In this document: positions 1 through 8,140 of the stretch, piece by piece
How positions within the stretch are numbered: the stretch's first letter is position 1
Layout of the letters: each line of letters opens with the position of its first letter
Assembly: GCA_021775095.1 (NCBI GenBank)
Contig: JAJFII010000096.1
Location: 1-36,634 of the forward strand
Length of the DNA stretch: 36,634 nt
Source: Rhodospirillales bacterium
GTDB taxonomy: Bacteria > Pseudomonadota > Alphaproteobacteria > Rhodospirillales > Casp-alpha2
Direction of reading: 5' to 3'
Notes under the pieces: model-generated
Seen by the model: the letters and a program-made list of their open reading frames with translations, nothing else
Databases searched by the model: none
Told to the model about the DNA's origin: nothing
Position numbers and translations under genes: made by a program

Positions 1-235
1 TGTTTGTCCGTAAACTTACGAATACAAGAAAACAAGCGCAAGGACATGCTGGACCTATTCGAGCCTTGTTTTCGCACAAGGCGTGAGCTTACGGACAAAC
101 CCCGAAGGGCGGGGCGCTTTATCACTCTGGCTTCGTTGAAAAAACTTGAAAACCGTGGGGTTTCCTGCGTCTTTCCGCCTAACCGATAAGATAAATCGCC
201 TCCGCAGAATGGATGAAATTAATGGGTCCTGTCCC
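1..235 (-). mobile_element. MITE-like 265-bp element, copy A (cut by window edge)
   Basis: This is the first of four copies of the same element, in opposite orientation to the others. The 235 bases here correspond to copies B-D minus their last 30 bases, which would lie left of the window. The right tip reads GGGTCCTGTCCC followed by TA (236-237). An internal inverted repeat (about 1-20 against 82-100, around GTTTGTCCGTAA) encloses a second, shorter one around GAAAACAAG/CTTGTTTTC. A 61-codon open frame crosses it but is not kept in copy B, so I treat it as fortuitous. There is no transposase, so it would have to be moved in trans. Confidence 0.85.
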
Positions 236-1812
236 TAGAAACGCATGGCCTTGACCATCACCACGTGCTCCAGGCCACAGACCCGGTCGATCACTTCTTT
301 CGCCGGTGTGCCGTCGATTTCAATGAGTGCAATGGCGTCGCCGCCTTCGCTAGCCCGACCCAGGCTGAAGGTCGCAATATTAACGCCGGCATCGCCCAAT
401 ACGGTGCCCAGGTTGCCGATAAATCCGGGTTTATCGCGGTTGGTAATATACAACATATTGGGACCCAGATTGGCATCAATGGCGATTCCCTTGATTTCAA
501 CCAGGCGGGGTTCAGTGCCCTTAAACAATGTCCCCGACACGGTTCGGGTCTGGCTTTCCGTTCGAACGGTCAGTTTGATCAAGGTATGGTAAGCGCCGCT
601 ATTTTGGCTGGTCACTTCGCTGATTTTAATGTTTCGCTGTTTGGCGATGACCGGTGCCGAAACCATATTAACCCCTTCCATCAAGGGTGCCAGAAGCCCC
701 TGCAAAACGGCGGCGGTCAGCGGTTTGACATTCAACTCAGACACATCGCCTTCATATTCGATGGTGATTTCCTGATAGGCTGTCTGGGTTGCCTGACCGG
801 CAAAACTTCCCAACTGTTCAGCAAGTTTCATATAGGGCATCAGACGGGGCGCTTCTTCGGCGCTCACCGACGCCATGTTTAAGGCATTGGTTACTGCGCC
901 TGTCAGTAAATAGTCGGCCATTTGTTCGGCCACTTGTTCGGCCACCTTCTCCTGAGCTTCGGTTGTTGCGGCACCTAAGTGCGGTGTTAAAATGACATTT
1001 TCCATGCCAAACAGAATGTTCTCAGTGGCCGGTTCGTTCGATAACACGTCGAGGGCTGCACCGGCTATTTTGCCGGATTCCAATGCGGCTTTTAAGTCCG
1101 CTTCAACGACCAGGCCACCCCGGGCACAGTTGATGAGCCGCACGCCGTCTTTCATCTTAGTAATATTTTCTGCTCTGATGATGTTTTTGGTGGCGTCGGT
1201 CATCGGTGTGTGCAGGGTGATAAAATCCGCGCGGCCCAACAAGTCGTCCAGATCAACCTTTTCAATACCCAGATCCTGCGCCCGTTCCGGCGTCAGGTAC
1301 GGGTCATAACCGATAACTTTCATTTTCAGGCCAATCGCCCGGTCGGCAAAGATCGATCCGATATTACCGCATCCGATGACTCCGACGGTCTTGCCGGTGA
1401 TTTCAATTCCCATAAAACGCGACTTTTCCCATTTGCCGGCATGGGTCGACGCGTTTGCCTGTGGAATATCGCGGGCCAGGGCCAGCATCATGGATATGGC
1501 ATGTTCGGCCGTTGTCACAGAATTGCCGAACGGCGTGTTCATAACCACGATGCCTTTTTCCGTGGCCGCAGCAATATCAATATTGTCGACACCAATACCG
1601 GCACGACCAATGACCTTCAGCTTTCCCGCTTTGGCGATAATGTCGCCTTTGGCTTTGGTTGCCGAACGAACCGCCAGGCCATCATAGTCACCGATGATCG
1701 CTGCTAATTCTTCCGGGCTTTGGCCGGTTATGACATCGACCTCAATGCCCCGCGCCCTGAAACAGTTTTCAGCGAGCGGGCTCATTGTGTCGGAAATCAG
1801 AACTTTAGGCAT
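235..1812 (-). CDS. serA: D-3-phosphoglycerate dehydrogenase
   Basis: Oxidises 3-phosphoglycerate to 3-phosphohydroxypyruvate with NAD, the first committed step of serine synthesis in the cytosol. At 525 residues it is the long SerA type: catalytic and Rossmann domain to about 315, intervening domain, then a C-terminal ACT domain from about 450. Visible motifs are the dinucleotide loop GVIGCGNIG (144-152), NCARGG around Arg231 and the catalytic His in LTPHLGA (His278). It overlaps the end of serC by 8 bp, so the two are one operon and probably translationally coupled. The protein ends VKAMRF, which looks like a natural SerA end, but its TAG stop is formed by TA plus the first G of repeat copy A. 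Confidence 0.97.
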   Translation of the reverse strand: MPKVLISDTMSPLAENCFRARGIEVDVITGQSPEELAAIIGDYDGLAVRSATKAKGDIIAKAGKLKVIGRAGIGVDNIDIAAATEKGIVVMNTPFGNSVTTAEHAISMMLALARDIPQANASTHAGKWEKSRFMGIEITGKTVGVIGCGNIGSIFADRAIGLKMKVIGYDPYLTPERAQDLGIEKVDLDDLLGRADFITLHTPMTDATKNIIRAENITKMKDGVRLINCARGGLVVEADLKAALESGKIAGAALDVLSNEPATENILFGMENVILTPHLGAATTEAQEKVAEQVAEQMADYLLTGAVTNALNMASVSAEEAPRLMPYMKLAEQLGSFAGQATQTAYQEITIEYEGDVSELNVKPLTAAVLQGLLAPLMEGVNMVSAPVIAKQRNIKISEVTSQNSGAYHTLIKLTVRTESQTRTVSGTLFKGTEPRLVEIKGIAIDANLGPNMLYITNRDKPGFIGNLGTVLGDAGVNIATFSLGRASEGGDAIALIEIDGTPAKEVIDRVCGLEHVVMVKAMRF

Positions 1813-2998
1813 TTTGTTTCTCCCCGGCTATTTCCCTGGTTTCCTGCCGGACGATTTCCAGCGCCCACTCGATCCAGGGGAACAGAGTGACAAGATCCTT
1901 GGTTTCGATGGTTGCGCCTGCCCAGATGCGCAATCCGGCCGGCGCATCCCGATAGGAGGTGATATCGAATGCCACACCTTCCACATCCAAAAGCGCGGTC
2001 AACTTCTGTACGGCGATATCCTGGTCTTTATCGGAGAGGGCCGTTAACCAAGGGGCAAGGATTTTTAAACACACCGATGTCGTCGATCGGGTTTCCGGCA
2101 GCTCCGCCAAAAAGCCAAAATTCGGATTGCTGTCGACCCAGTTGGTGATGGCCAGGGCATTGGCATCGACACGGCCAATTAACCCCGCCAGGCCGCCCAC
2201 GGAACTGGCCCATTTCAGACCATCAAGGGCATCCTCAACGGCGAGCATGGACGGTGTATTAATGGTCTCGCCCTTAAACACGCCGGCCATCAATTTACCG
2301 GCTTTCGTCAGGCGGAATATTTTAGGCAGGGGCCACTGCGGTGTATAGGTTTCCAGACGCTCAACGGCGCGCGGACTTAAGACCAACATGCCGTGCTGAG
2401 CTTCGCCGCCCAGAACTTTTTGCCAGGAATAGGTAACAACGTCGAGTTTGTCCCACGGCAAGGCCATGGCAAAAGCAGCGGACGTCGCGTCGCAAATGGT
2501 CAATCCCCGGCGTTCACCATCGATCCAGGTTCCATCGGGCACCCGGACACCCGAGGTTGTACCGTTCCAGGTGAAAACCACATCGTGGTTAAAATTCACC
2601 AGCGACAGATCGGGCAATTTCCCATAATCGGCAAAATGCTCAGTCACATTGTCGAGTTTTAATTGATTGCGGACATCACTGACCCAGCCGGTACCAAAAC
2701 TTTCCCACGCCAGCATATCAATGCCACGCTGACCAAGCAGCGACCACAACGCCATTTCAACGGCACCGGTATCCGACGCAGGGACAATTCCGATGAGATA
2801 GTCATCCGGCAGACCGAGAATTTGCCGCGAATGTTCGATCACGGCATTCAGTCGATCTTTACCAACTTTTGCACGATGGGAGCGGCCAAGAACTGCATTT
2901 CGCAGAACGTCCGGAGTCCAACCTGGACGTTTGGCACAGGGGCCAGATGAAAAACAGGGATTATCCGGCCGAAGGGCCGGTTTTGCAGGATTAGTCAT
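1805..2998 (-). CDS. serC: phosphoserine aminotransferase
   Basis: Transaminates 3-phosphohydroxypyruvate with glutamate to give phosphoserine; PLP-dependent, cytosolic. I chose the ATG at 2998 (397 residues) rather than an in-frame start 18 codons upstream, because AAGGAGAT lies just before it and the protein then begins [20 protein letters not shown], matching the usual SerC beginning. The PLP lysine is in [12 protein letters not shown] (Lys194), and [10 protein letters not shown] and RSHRAK near the N-terminus are typical of the alphaproteobacterial type. First gene of serC-serA, with an 8-bp overlap onto serA. No serB is present in the window. Confidence 0.96.
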   Translation of the reverse strand: MTNPAKPALRPDNPCFSSGPCAKRPGWTPDVLRNAVLGRSHRAKVGKDRLNAVIEHSRQILGLPDDYLIGIVPASDTGAVEMALWSLLGQRGIDMLAWESFGTGWVSDVRNQLKLDNVTEHFADYGKLPDLSLVNFNHDVVFTWNGTTSGVRVPDGTWIDGERRGLTICDATSAAFAMALPWDKLDVVTYSWQKVLGGEAQHGMLVLSPRAVERLETYTPQWPLPKIFRLTKAGKLMAGVFKGETINTPSMLAVEDALDGLKWASSVGGLAGLIGRVDANALAITNWVDSNPNFGFLAELPETRSTTSVCLKILAPWLTALSDKDQDIAVQKLTALLDVEGVAFDITSYRDAPAGLRIWAGATIETKDLVTLFPWIEWALEIVRQETREIAGEKQNA

Positions 2999-3131
2999 TT
3001 TAATCTCCTTCCTTGCAGAAGGGACGCACCTCGTTGGGGAGATGTGGCCCACCGCGCTTATATGGCGCTATTGCTGCTTGGTCAAGAACCTGTAATCGAC
3101 TATCGTCGAATTTGAAGGTTCGCCGTAACCT

Positions 3132-4289
3132 GTGCATAAAGAGTGTCAACATTGCCCCGACATATACACGGAAAGAACTGAAGCTGTGGTCCTCCAGAAA
3201 AAGAACGTGGTTCTCATTGTCGCAGCTCCCGGGCCTGCCCGCGATCACGTGGTCACGTTTCTGGACAATGCCGACGACATGGAAGTCCTGGGACCCTATG
3301 CCCTTAGTGTCGACGGCGTAACAAAACTCCGCAACAGCCACGCAGACGTAATCATCATTGATATTGGCACCCCCCAAAGTAATCATCGGGACGCCGGACA
3401 AAGTGACCCCTTGGTTGGCGTCCGCCGCCTGCTGAAGATCGATAGCAACGCCAAAATTGTCATGACCTCTGTTCCTTCGGCTTCTAATTGGGAACGAAGC
3501 ATGGACGGTTTAAATAATGGAGCCGTCGAATATTTGCCGCTGGATTTTATGGAAAACAATTCCGCGTCCCAAGCGGATTATGAAGCCCATTTTCTTGCCC
3601 AAATACGCGTCCTGGCAAGGGCCCGACGGGACGACGGTACCCGACATTTCGACCGGAAAGAACTGGTTCCGACACCGCCCGACCAACCGGCCAGCCTACG
3701 CCCCTTCTCAGCTAAAAAACCAACGGTAATCGCGATTGCGAGTTCAACGGGTGGCCCGAAAGCCCTGTACAAAGTGATCAGCAAACTGGGTCAAAATTTT
3801 CCTATTCCTATTCTGATCACCCAACACATGCCGGCAACTTTTACCAGTGTCCTGGCCGGAAATTTGTCCAAACGAACAAATACACGAGTGACAGAAGGGG
3901 TCGATGGTGAGCTGATCGATCGGGGCAGAATTTACCTGGCGCCCGGTGACCATCACATGACGGTCCAGGCAAGGGGTTCACAGGTGCATATTAAACTGGA
4001 CCAAAATTCGCCCGTTAACTATTGCCGTCCCAGCGCCGATCCCATGCTCAAAAGTATTGCCCAGGCTTACGGGTCCGGGGCCTGTACCGTTATTCTTACG
4101 GGGATGGGATCCGATGGGAAAACCGGTTGTAAAAACATTGTTGAAGCGGGCGGCCAGGTGGTTGTTCAGGACTTCGAATCCAGCACCGTCTGGGGCATGC
4201 CAAGGGCTGTTGCAGAGGCCGGTTACGCCAGCAAAATATTAGATATCAATGACATCGGCTTGCTTCTGAAAACCTATCAAAACCCGTGA
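3132..4289 (+). CDS. orphan CheB-like protein-glutamate methylesterase with degenerate receiver
   Basis: The C-terminal half (about 195-380) is a CheB methylesterase domain with the complete triad: Ser205 in ASSTGGP, His232 in TQHMP and Asp328 in TGMGSDG. The N-terminal 25-165 resembles a receiver in outline, with Asp77 in VIIIDIGTP where the phosphoacceptor would be. However, it lacks the acidic pair after strand 1 (VVLIVAAPG) and the conserved lysine (EYLPLDF), so ordinary phosphorylation is doubtful. The start is uncertain: GTG at 3132 gives 385 residues, while GTG at 3186 behind GGAAAG would give 367. No cheR, cheA or receptor gene is nearby. It converges on the permease gene with only 7 bp between them. 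Confidence 0.85.
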   Translation: MHKECQHCPDIYTERTEAVVLQKKNVVLIVAAPGPARDHVVTFLDNADDMEVLGPYALSVDGVTKLRNSHADVIIIDIGTPQSNHRDAGQSDPLVGVRRLLKIDSNAKIVMTSVPSASNWERSMDGLNNGAVEYLPLDFMENNSASQADYEAHFLAQIRVLARARRDDGTRHFDRKELVPTPPDQPASLRPFSAKKPTVIAIASSTGGPKALYKVISKLGQNFPIPILITQHMPATFTSVLAGNLSKRTNTRVTEGVDGELIDRGRIYLAPGDHHMTVQARGSQVHIKLDQNSPVNYCRPSADPMLKSIAQAYGSGACTVILTGMGSDGKTGCKNIVEAGGQVVVQDFESSTVWGMPRAVAEAGYASKILDINDIGLLLKTYQNP

Positions 4290-4296
4290 CCGATTT

Positions 4297-6168
4297 TCAA
4301 AGGTTATAATACCAAGGCGCGAATAAGGAAAAAACAACCCACAACAATATGATTAAGGGCAGCCCGGCCCGGAAAAAGTCGGAAAATCGATAGTGCCCGG
4401 GCCCCATCACCAGCAGATTCGTTTGATACCCGAGCGGTGAGGCAAAAGAACAATTAGCGGCAAAAATGACAGCAACGGCAAAGGGCGTTATCGGAACGCC
4501 CAGTTGGATCGCCATATCAACGGCAATGGGCGTGAACAGAACCGCCGCAGTTTTTGTACTGATGACGTTCGATAAACCGGCAACCAACAGAAAAAATAAC
4601 GACAAAATAAGTGCGGGCGAAGCTCCGGCAACAGACGCCAACATCTTGTCCGCCAGATATGCAGCACCGCCCGTTTCCTGCAATGCGACACCCAGGGCCA
4701 ACGCCGCAGCGATGGTTGTGACGATTTTCGGGTCGACCGCTTGAAAAGCCTGACGGACATTTAACACGCCGACAATCACCATCGCTGCGGCACCACACAG
4801 GGCACTGACAACAATCGGCACGAACCCGAACGCAGCAGAGCCAATGACCGCCAGGAATATAATTCCGGCTCTTTTCGCCCGTCGCAAAGCCGGCAATTCT
4901 TCGGCAGACCACTCCAATAAAACCACATCGCGGTTTCGACGCAACAGAGAAATATCCTCATGCTGGCCATGGACCAGAAGCACGTCACCGGCTTCCAGGC
5001 GGATTTCCGTAAGGCGTGACCTGATCATCCGCGAACGTCGCTGTATACCGACAACGATGCAGTGGGTCTTAAAACGAAATCCAATTTGCGGCAAGGACAG
5101 TCCAATAAAACCGGAACCGGGGGCAACCATAACTTCCGCAAGCGATTGTTCACCGGCCTGCCAGCGTCTGGCCTCAAGACCGCTGCCTTCTTGTTCATCA
5201 ATGGTACCCAAATCTGGATGCAGGGCGTTGGGGTCATTGGACATGGTTTCTGTTAGGGCTTTACGGGTCGCAGCGACAACCAGAACGTCTCCGGACGTTG
5301 CCTGGTAATCTTCAAACGGCGGAAAGAATACCGCATCGCCGCGCAGCACCATGCGAAGGGTTTTGTTGGGCAGACCTGCGAACAAGCCGCCCACCGTAAC
5401 TTGGCCAACAAGAGGAGAATTCGCAGAAACCGTCATGTGGGCAATAAATTGTTTGCCGCCGCCATCGCCAAAGGTTTCGGCAGCGCCACTGCGATCCGGC
5501 AACAGTTTTGGCACGATAAAAATCACATAAACAAGACCGACCGCAGCCATAACCGAGCCCGGCACCGTAAAATCAAAAAACGCGAAGGGCGTCTGACCCA
5601 TTTCAATGAGTGCGCTATTCACCAGCAGGTTGGTCGAGGAACCGATGATCGTCGTCATCCCGCCAAGGACCGCCGCATAACTCAAGGGTATGAGAAATTT
5701 GGACGCCGGTTGATTGAAGCGCGTTGCCAGAGCCTGAATAATCGGGATAAAAATAACAACCACCGGAATATTATTCATAAATGCACTGATCACGATTGCG
5801 ACGACAAACAATACGGTCAGTGAACCGGTCAGCCCGCCATGTCCACGGGTGACTGAAAGCAGAAAAGTAGCGCCGCGATCCAGCACGCCCGTTCGGACCA
5901 TGCCCTGACCGACAACCAACAAAGCCAAAACCGCCACGAGCGCTGGATTTGAAAATCCCTGCAATATACGCACTGGTGTCAGCCGGGCCGATCCCGCATT
6001 GTCATAAACCGGGAAAAAATGGAAAAACAGAAGCAGAAAACAGACGATGCCAATGGATGTGAGTTCCATCGAACCGCGTTCACGCACGTAAAAGGCCAGA
6101 CCGCCGATGATTAGGGCAAAGACCACCCACATCTGAAATCCACCGCCACTATGAATAGCCTGTTCCAT
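4297..6168 (-). CDS. SLC13-family anion permease with two RCK_C (TrkA-C) domains
   Basis: A 623-residue inner-membrane transporter of the divalent anion:Na+ symporter/ArsB-like superfamily. Two hydrophobic halves (about 10-225 and 430-620) flank a cytoplasmic insert with two TrkA-C regulatory domains (about 240-305 and 343-413, the second ending GDVLLVHGQHEDI). Paired substrate loops are visible: GSSTNLLVNS (176-185) in the first half and SPLGYQTNLLVMGPG near the end. This layout is common in bacterial proteins annotated as sulfate or dicarboxylate permeases; the substrate cannot be read from sequence. It starts MEQAIHSGG. It stands alone on the minus strand, with a terminator-like palindrome 60-90 bases upstream of its start. 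Confidence 0.88.
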   Translation of the reverse strand: MEQAIHSGGGFQMWVVFALIIGGLAFYVRERGSMELTSIGIVCFLLLFFHFFPVYDNAGSARLTPVRILQGFSNPALVAVLALLVVGQGMVRTGVLDRGATFLLSVTRGHGGLTGSLTVLFVVAIVISAFMNNIPVVVIFIPIIQALATRFNQPASKFLIPLSYAAVLGGMTTIIGSSTNLLVNSALIEMGQTPFAFFDFTVPGSVMAAVGLVYVIFIVPKLLPDRSGAAETFGDGGGKQFIAHMTVSANSPLVGQVTVGGLFAGLPNKTLRMVLRGDAVFFPPFEDYQATSGDVLVVAATRKALTETMSNDPNALHPDLGTIDEQEGSGLEARRWQAGEQSLAEVMVAPGSGFIGLSLPQIGFRFKTHCIVVGIQRRSRMIRSRLTEIRLEAGDVLLVHGQHEDISLLRRNRDVVLLEWSAEELPALRRAKRAGIIFLAVIGSAAFGFVPIVVSALCGAAAMVIVGVLNVRQAFQAVDPKIVTTIAAALALGVALQETGGAAYLADKMLASVAGASPALILSLFFLLVAGLSNVISTKTAAVLFTPIAVDMAIQLGVPITPFAVAVIFAANCSFASPLGYQTNLLVMGPGHYRFSDFFRAGLPLIILLWVVFSLFAPWYYNL

Positions 6169-6607
6169 ATTTTAAATTGTATAGTATAAAATAGCTGACT
6201 CCAGCCTGGACGGCGCGCCAGTGGCAAAAAATGAGCCGGACTCAATTGAGTCCGGCAAGTTTCACAGGGAGGTTGTCAGGAGCAAGGGGGGCCAAGCCCC
6301 TGACACAAGTTACTGCAAACTTGGGGGGAAAGCAGCAACTCAATCCCTGTACGTTACAACCCAATTGTATCCCTATGAATTCAAGTTGATGTCTAAATGT
6401 TTCAGGATATGTCCAATTATATTTCCCCTCGACATAAGCGATTTTTGCGGCAACGGATCAAAAGGCGTCGATAAACCTTTTTTTGCGAACGCGAGGTGGA
6501 AAATCTCGCGCTATTCAAGACCACCAAGATCAAAGTGCCCATCACAAAGCCGAATGTTTTAAGCACCCCTTCGCCCGACCCTGCCGTAGTGCCTTTCAGG
6601 AATTCCT
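6169..6607. other. intergenic region with structured leader between divergent genes
   Basis: 439 bases between the permease start (minus) and the enolase-like start (plus). It holds a 22-bp perfect palindrome (6235-6256) and a second hairpin at 6274-6305 (TGTCAGGAGC pairing with GCCCCTGACA, one mismatch, 12-nt loop). A 113-codon open frame (6221-6562, plus) has no recognisable similarity, runs through both hairpins and has no clear ribosome site, so I do not call it a gene. The plus-strand gene has AGGAATTCCT just before its ATG. Confidence 0.55.
6227..6256 (-). terminator. terminator-like palindrome in the permease leader
   Basis: GCCGGACTC AATT GAGTCCGGC is a perfect 9-bp stem with a 4-base loop. 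On the minus strand it is followed by TCATTTTTTG, the arrangement of an intrinsic terminator. It sits about 67 bases upstream of the permease start codon, on the strand transcribed towards that gene. It is therefore either an attenuator of the permease mRNA or a stop for stray upstream transcription. On the plus strand there is no T-run. Confidence 0.55.
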
Positions 6608-7843
6608 ATGAATAAAAGCAAAATCAAATCCGTAAAAGCACGAACAATTTGGGCCGCCAACGGGTATCAAACCGTCGAAGTTGAGATCGGGTTGCGATAT
6701 GGCGCGCAGGGGCGAGCGCGAAGCCGTCTACCAACAATCCATGTGCCCCGGACAACCGACCTGAAACTTTGTGTTGACTGGATAAACCGGGATGTGAACA
6801 GGGCGCTAAAGGGTCTGTCGGCCGAGGTTCAGGAAACGGTCGATTCGAGATTAGGCGAACTCAGTGCACTTCGCCAGGACGTGTCTTTGTCACCCTACGC
6901 CGTCAACGCACTTTCAAAAGCCATTCTAGCAGCCATGGCCGACACGGAAAAACTTCCCCTTTGGCAGTATTTGGGGAGCTTTCTCGGCCATAGTGATGGC
7001 GAAATTCTACCGCTACCAAACCTCGGCCTGTGGAGCCCAAAGGAAGTTCCACACAACGACACCTATGTCCATGAGTTTTCCATCATCCCAGCCGGCGCCG
7101 GCTCCTTTGCCGAAGCTTTGCAGTGGGCTCAGCAGGTCGCGCATAAAATTGCCGACGGTGATTTCGCACGGGGCCGGTCAGATGAGGAAAATTTGCAGAT
7201 GTTGTGCCGGGCGATTGAAACAACCGGTCTTCGCCCGCACGAAGACATGGGCATTTCCATAAATATCGCGGCGTCGCGGTTTGCCGAAAACAGCGGCTAC
7301 CGGCCACAAAGGACAGCACCTGCCATTTCCACGGACCTGTTATCGGGTCAACTCGTCGATTGGGTGAGCAGTTATCCGATTATCGCAATCGAAAACCCCT
7401 TTGCCGCCGACGATCCGGAAGGATTTACCAAACTCAACTGGGCAATTGGTAAACGCGTCCAAATTATTGCGTCCCAACCTTTGATGTCCGTTGCTTACCC
7501 AGTCGGGGATGTGTCCGCGAATACCGTCGGCAATGCCCTGGTGTTCGATTGCAATCCGACCCACACCGTTAGTCAGGTTCGGGCGGCCAAAGAAACCGCC
7601 GAAGAATTAAGTCTCGGACTGGTTTCATCACCCGGCTCCGACGGATTGGCAGCAGCCTCGGGCATACAGTTTGCGGTTGGTTGGGGAATTAATCAGATCC
7701 AGTTAAAACCACTGGCCTATGCAAATCACATCAGGTCCTGGAACGAAGGTTTGCGAATCGCCGAAACCCTCGCAGCGCTTGATCCTGATCGACTTCCCGC
7801 CGACGGCAATCTGCCCGAGCGGAGCAATTTTCCCTGGGGGTAA
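6608..7843 (+). CDS. enolase-superfamily homologue lacking catalytic residues (pseudo-enolase)
   Basis: 411 residues, collinear with phosphopyruvate hydratase over its whole length (GlcNAc-free, two-domain enolase layout). Conserved blocks include LPLWQYLG, HEFSIIPAGA, INIAASRF, YPIIAIENPFAADDPEGF and NEGLRIAE. Compared by eye with E. coli Eno, Glu167 is kept (Glu156) and the metal ligand Glu289 is kept (Glu262). Asp245 is Asn219, Asp316 is Ser289, and catalytic Lys341 is Asp314. The GDEGG loop carrying Glu208 is deleted, HRSGE is replaced by SPGSD, and Lys392 is lost. Normal enolase activity is therefore very unlikely. The frame is intact with an AGGAA ribosome site, so it is probably expressed in another role (regulatory, structural, RNA-degradosome-like or other chemistry). 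It stands alone and converges on the cyclic-nucleotide-binding gene across repeat copy B. Confidence 0.82.
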   Translation: MNKSKIKSVKARTIWAANGYQTVEVEIGLRYGAQGRARSRLPTIHVPRTTDLKLCVDWINRDVNRALKGLSAEVQETVDSRLGELSALRQDVSLSPYAVNALSKAILAAMADTEKLPLWQYLGSFLGHSDGEILPLPNLGLWSPKEVPHNDTYVHEFSIIPAGAGSFAEALQWAQQVAHKIADGDFARGRSDEENLQMLCRAIETTGLRPHEDMGISINIAASRFAENSGYRPQRTAPAISTDLLSGQLVDWVSSYPIIAIENPFAADDPEGFTKLNWAIGKRVQIIASQPLMSVAYPVGDVSANTVGNALVFDCNPTHTVSQVRAAKETAEELSLGLVSSPGSDGLAAASGIQFAVGWGINQIQLKPLAYANHIRSWNEGLRIAETLAALDPDRLPADGNLPERSNFPWG

Positions 7844-7875
7844 AGTTCGGGTATAAAATATAACTCCAAGATTTA

Positions 7876-8140
7876 GGGTCAGGACCCATTAATTTCATCC
7901 ATTCTGCGGAGGTGATTTATCTTATCGGTTAGGGGGAAAGGCGCAGGAAACCTCATGGTTTTCAAGTTTTTTCAACGAAGCCAGAGAGATAAAGCACCCC
8001 GCCCCAAGGGGTTTGCCAGGAAGCTCACGCCTTCTGCGAAAACAAGGCTCGAATATGCCTGGCATGTCCTTGCGCTTGTTTTCTTGTATTCATAAGCTTA
8101 CAGACAAATAGAATTGCATGAAATTAATAGGTCCTGACTC
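7876..8140 (+). mobile_element. MITE-like 265-bp element, copy B
   Basis: Exactly 265 bases, flanked by TA at 7874-7875 and 8141-8142. The left tip is GGGTCAGGACCC, followed by a stretch containing TTAATTTCAT; the right tip is its imperfect inverse. This is the most diverged copy: the internal stem is eroded (GTTTGCCAGGAAG against CTTACAGACAAAT), and the open frame seen in other copies is stopped by TGA where they have CGA. It fills the gap between two convergent genes. Its right tip supplies the G of the TAG stop of the cyclic-nucleotide-binding gene. Confidence 0.88.

Noticed and set aside
4-189. Open frame of 61-82 codons inside element copies A, C and D (ends FPPNR)
   Set aside because: Copy B has TGA in the same frame, many differences between copies change the amino acid, and the frame follows the hairpin sequence; it is probably fortuitous.
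6221-6562. 113-codon frame between permease and enolase-like gene
   Set aside because: No recognisable similarity, no ribosome site, and it runs through two hairpins in the leader region.
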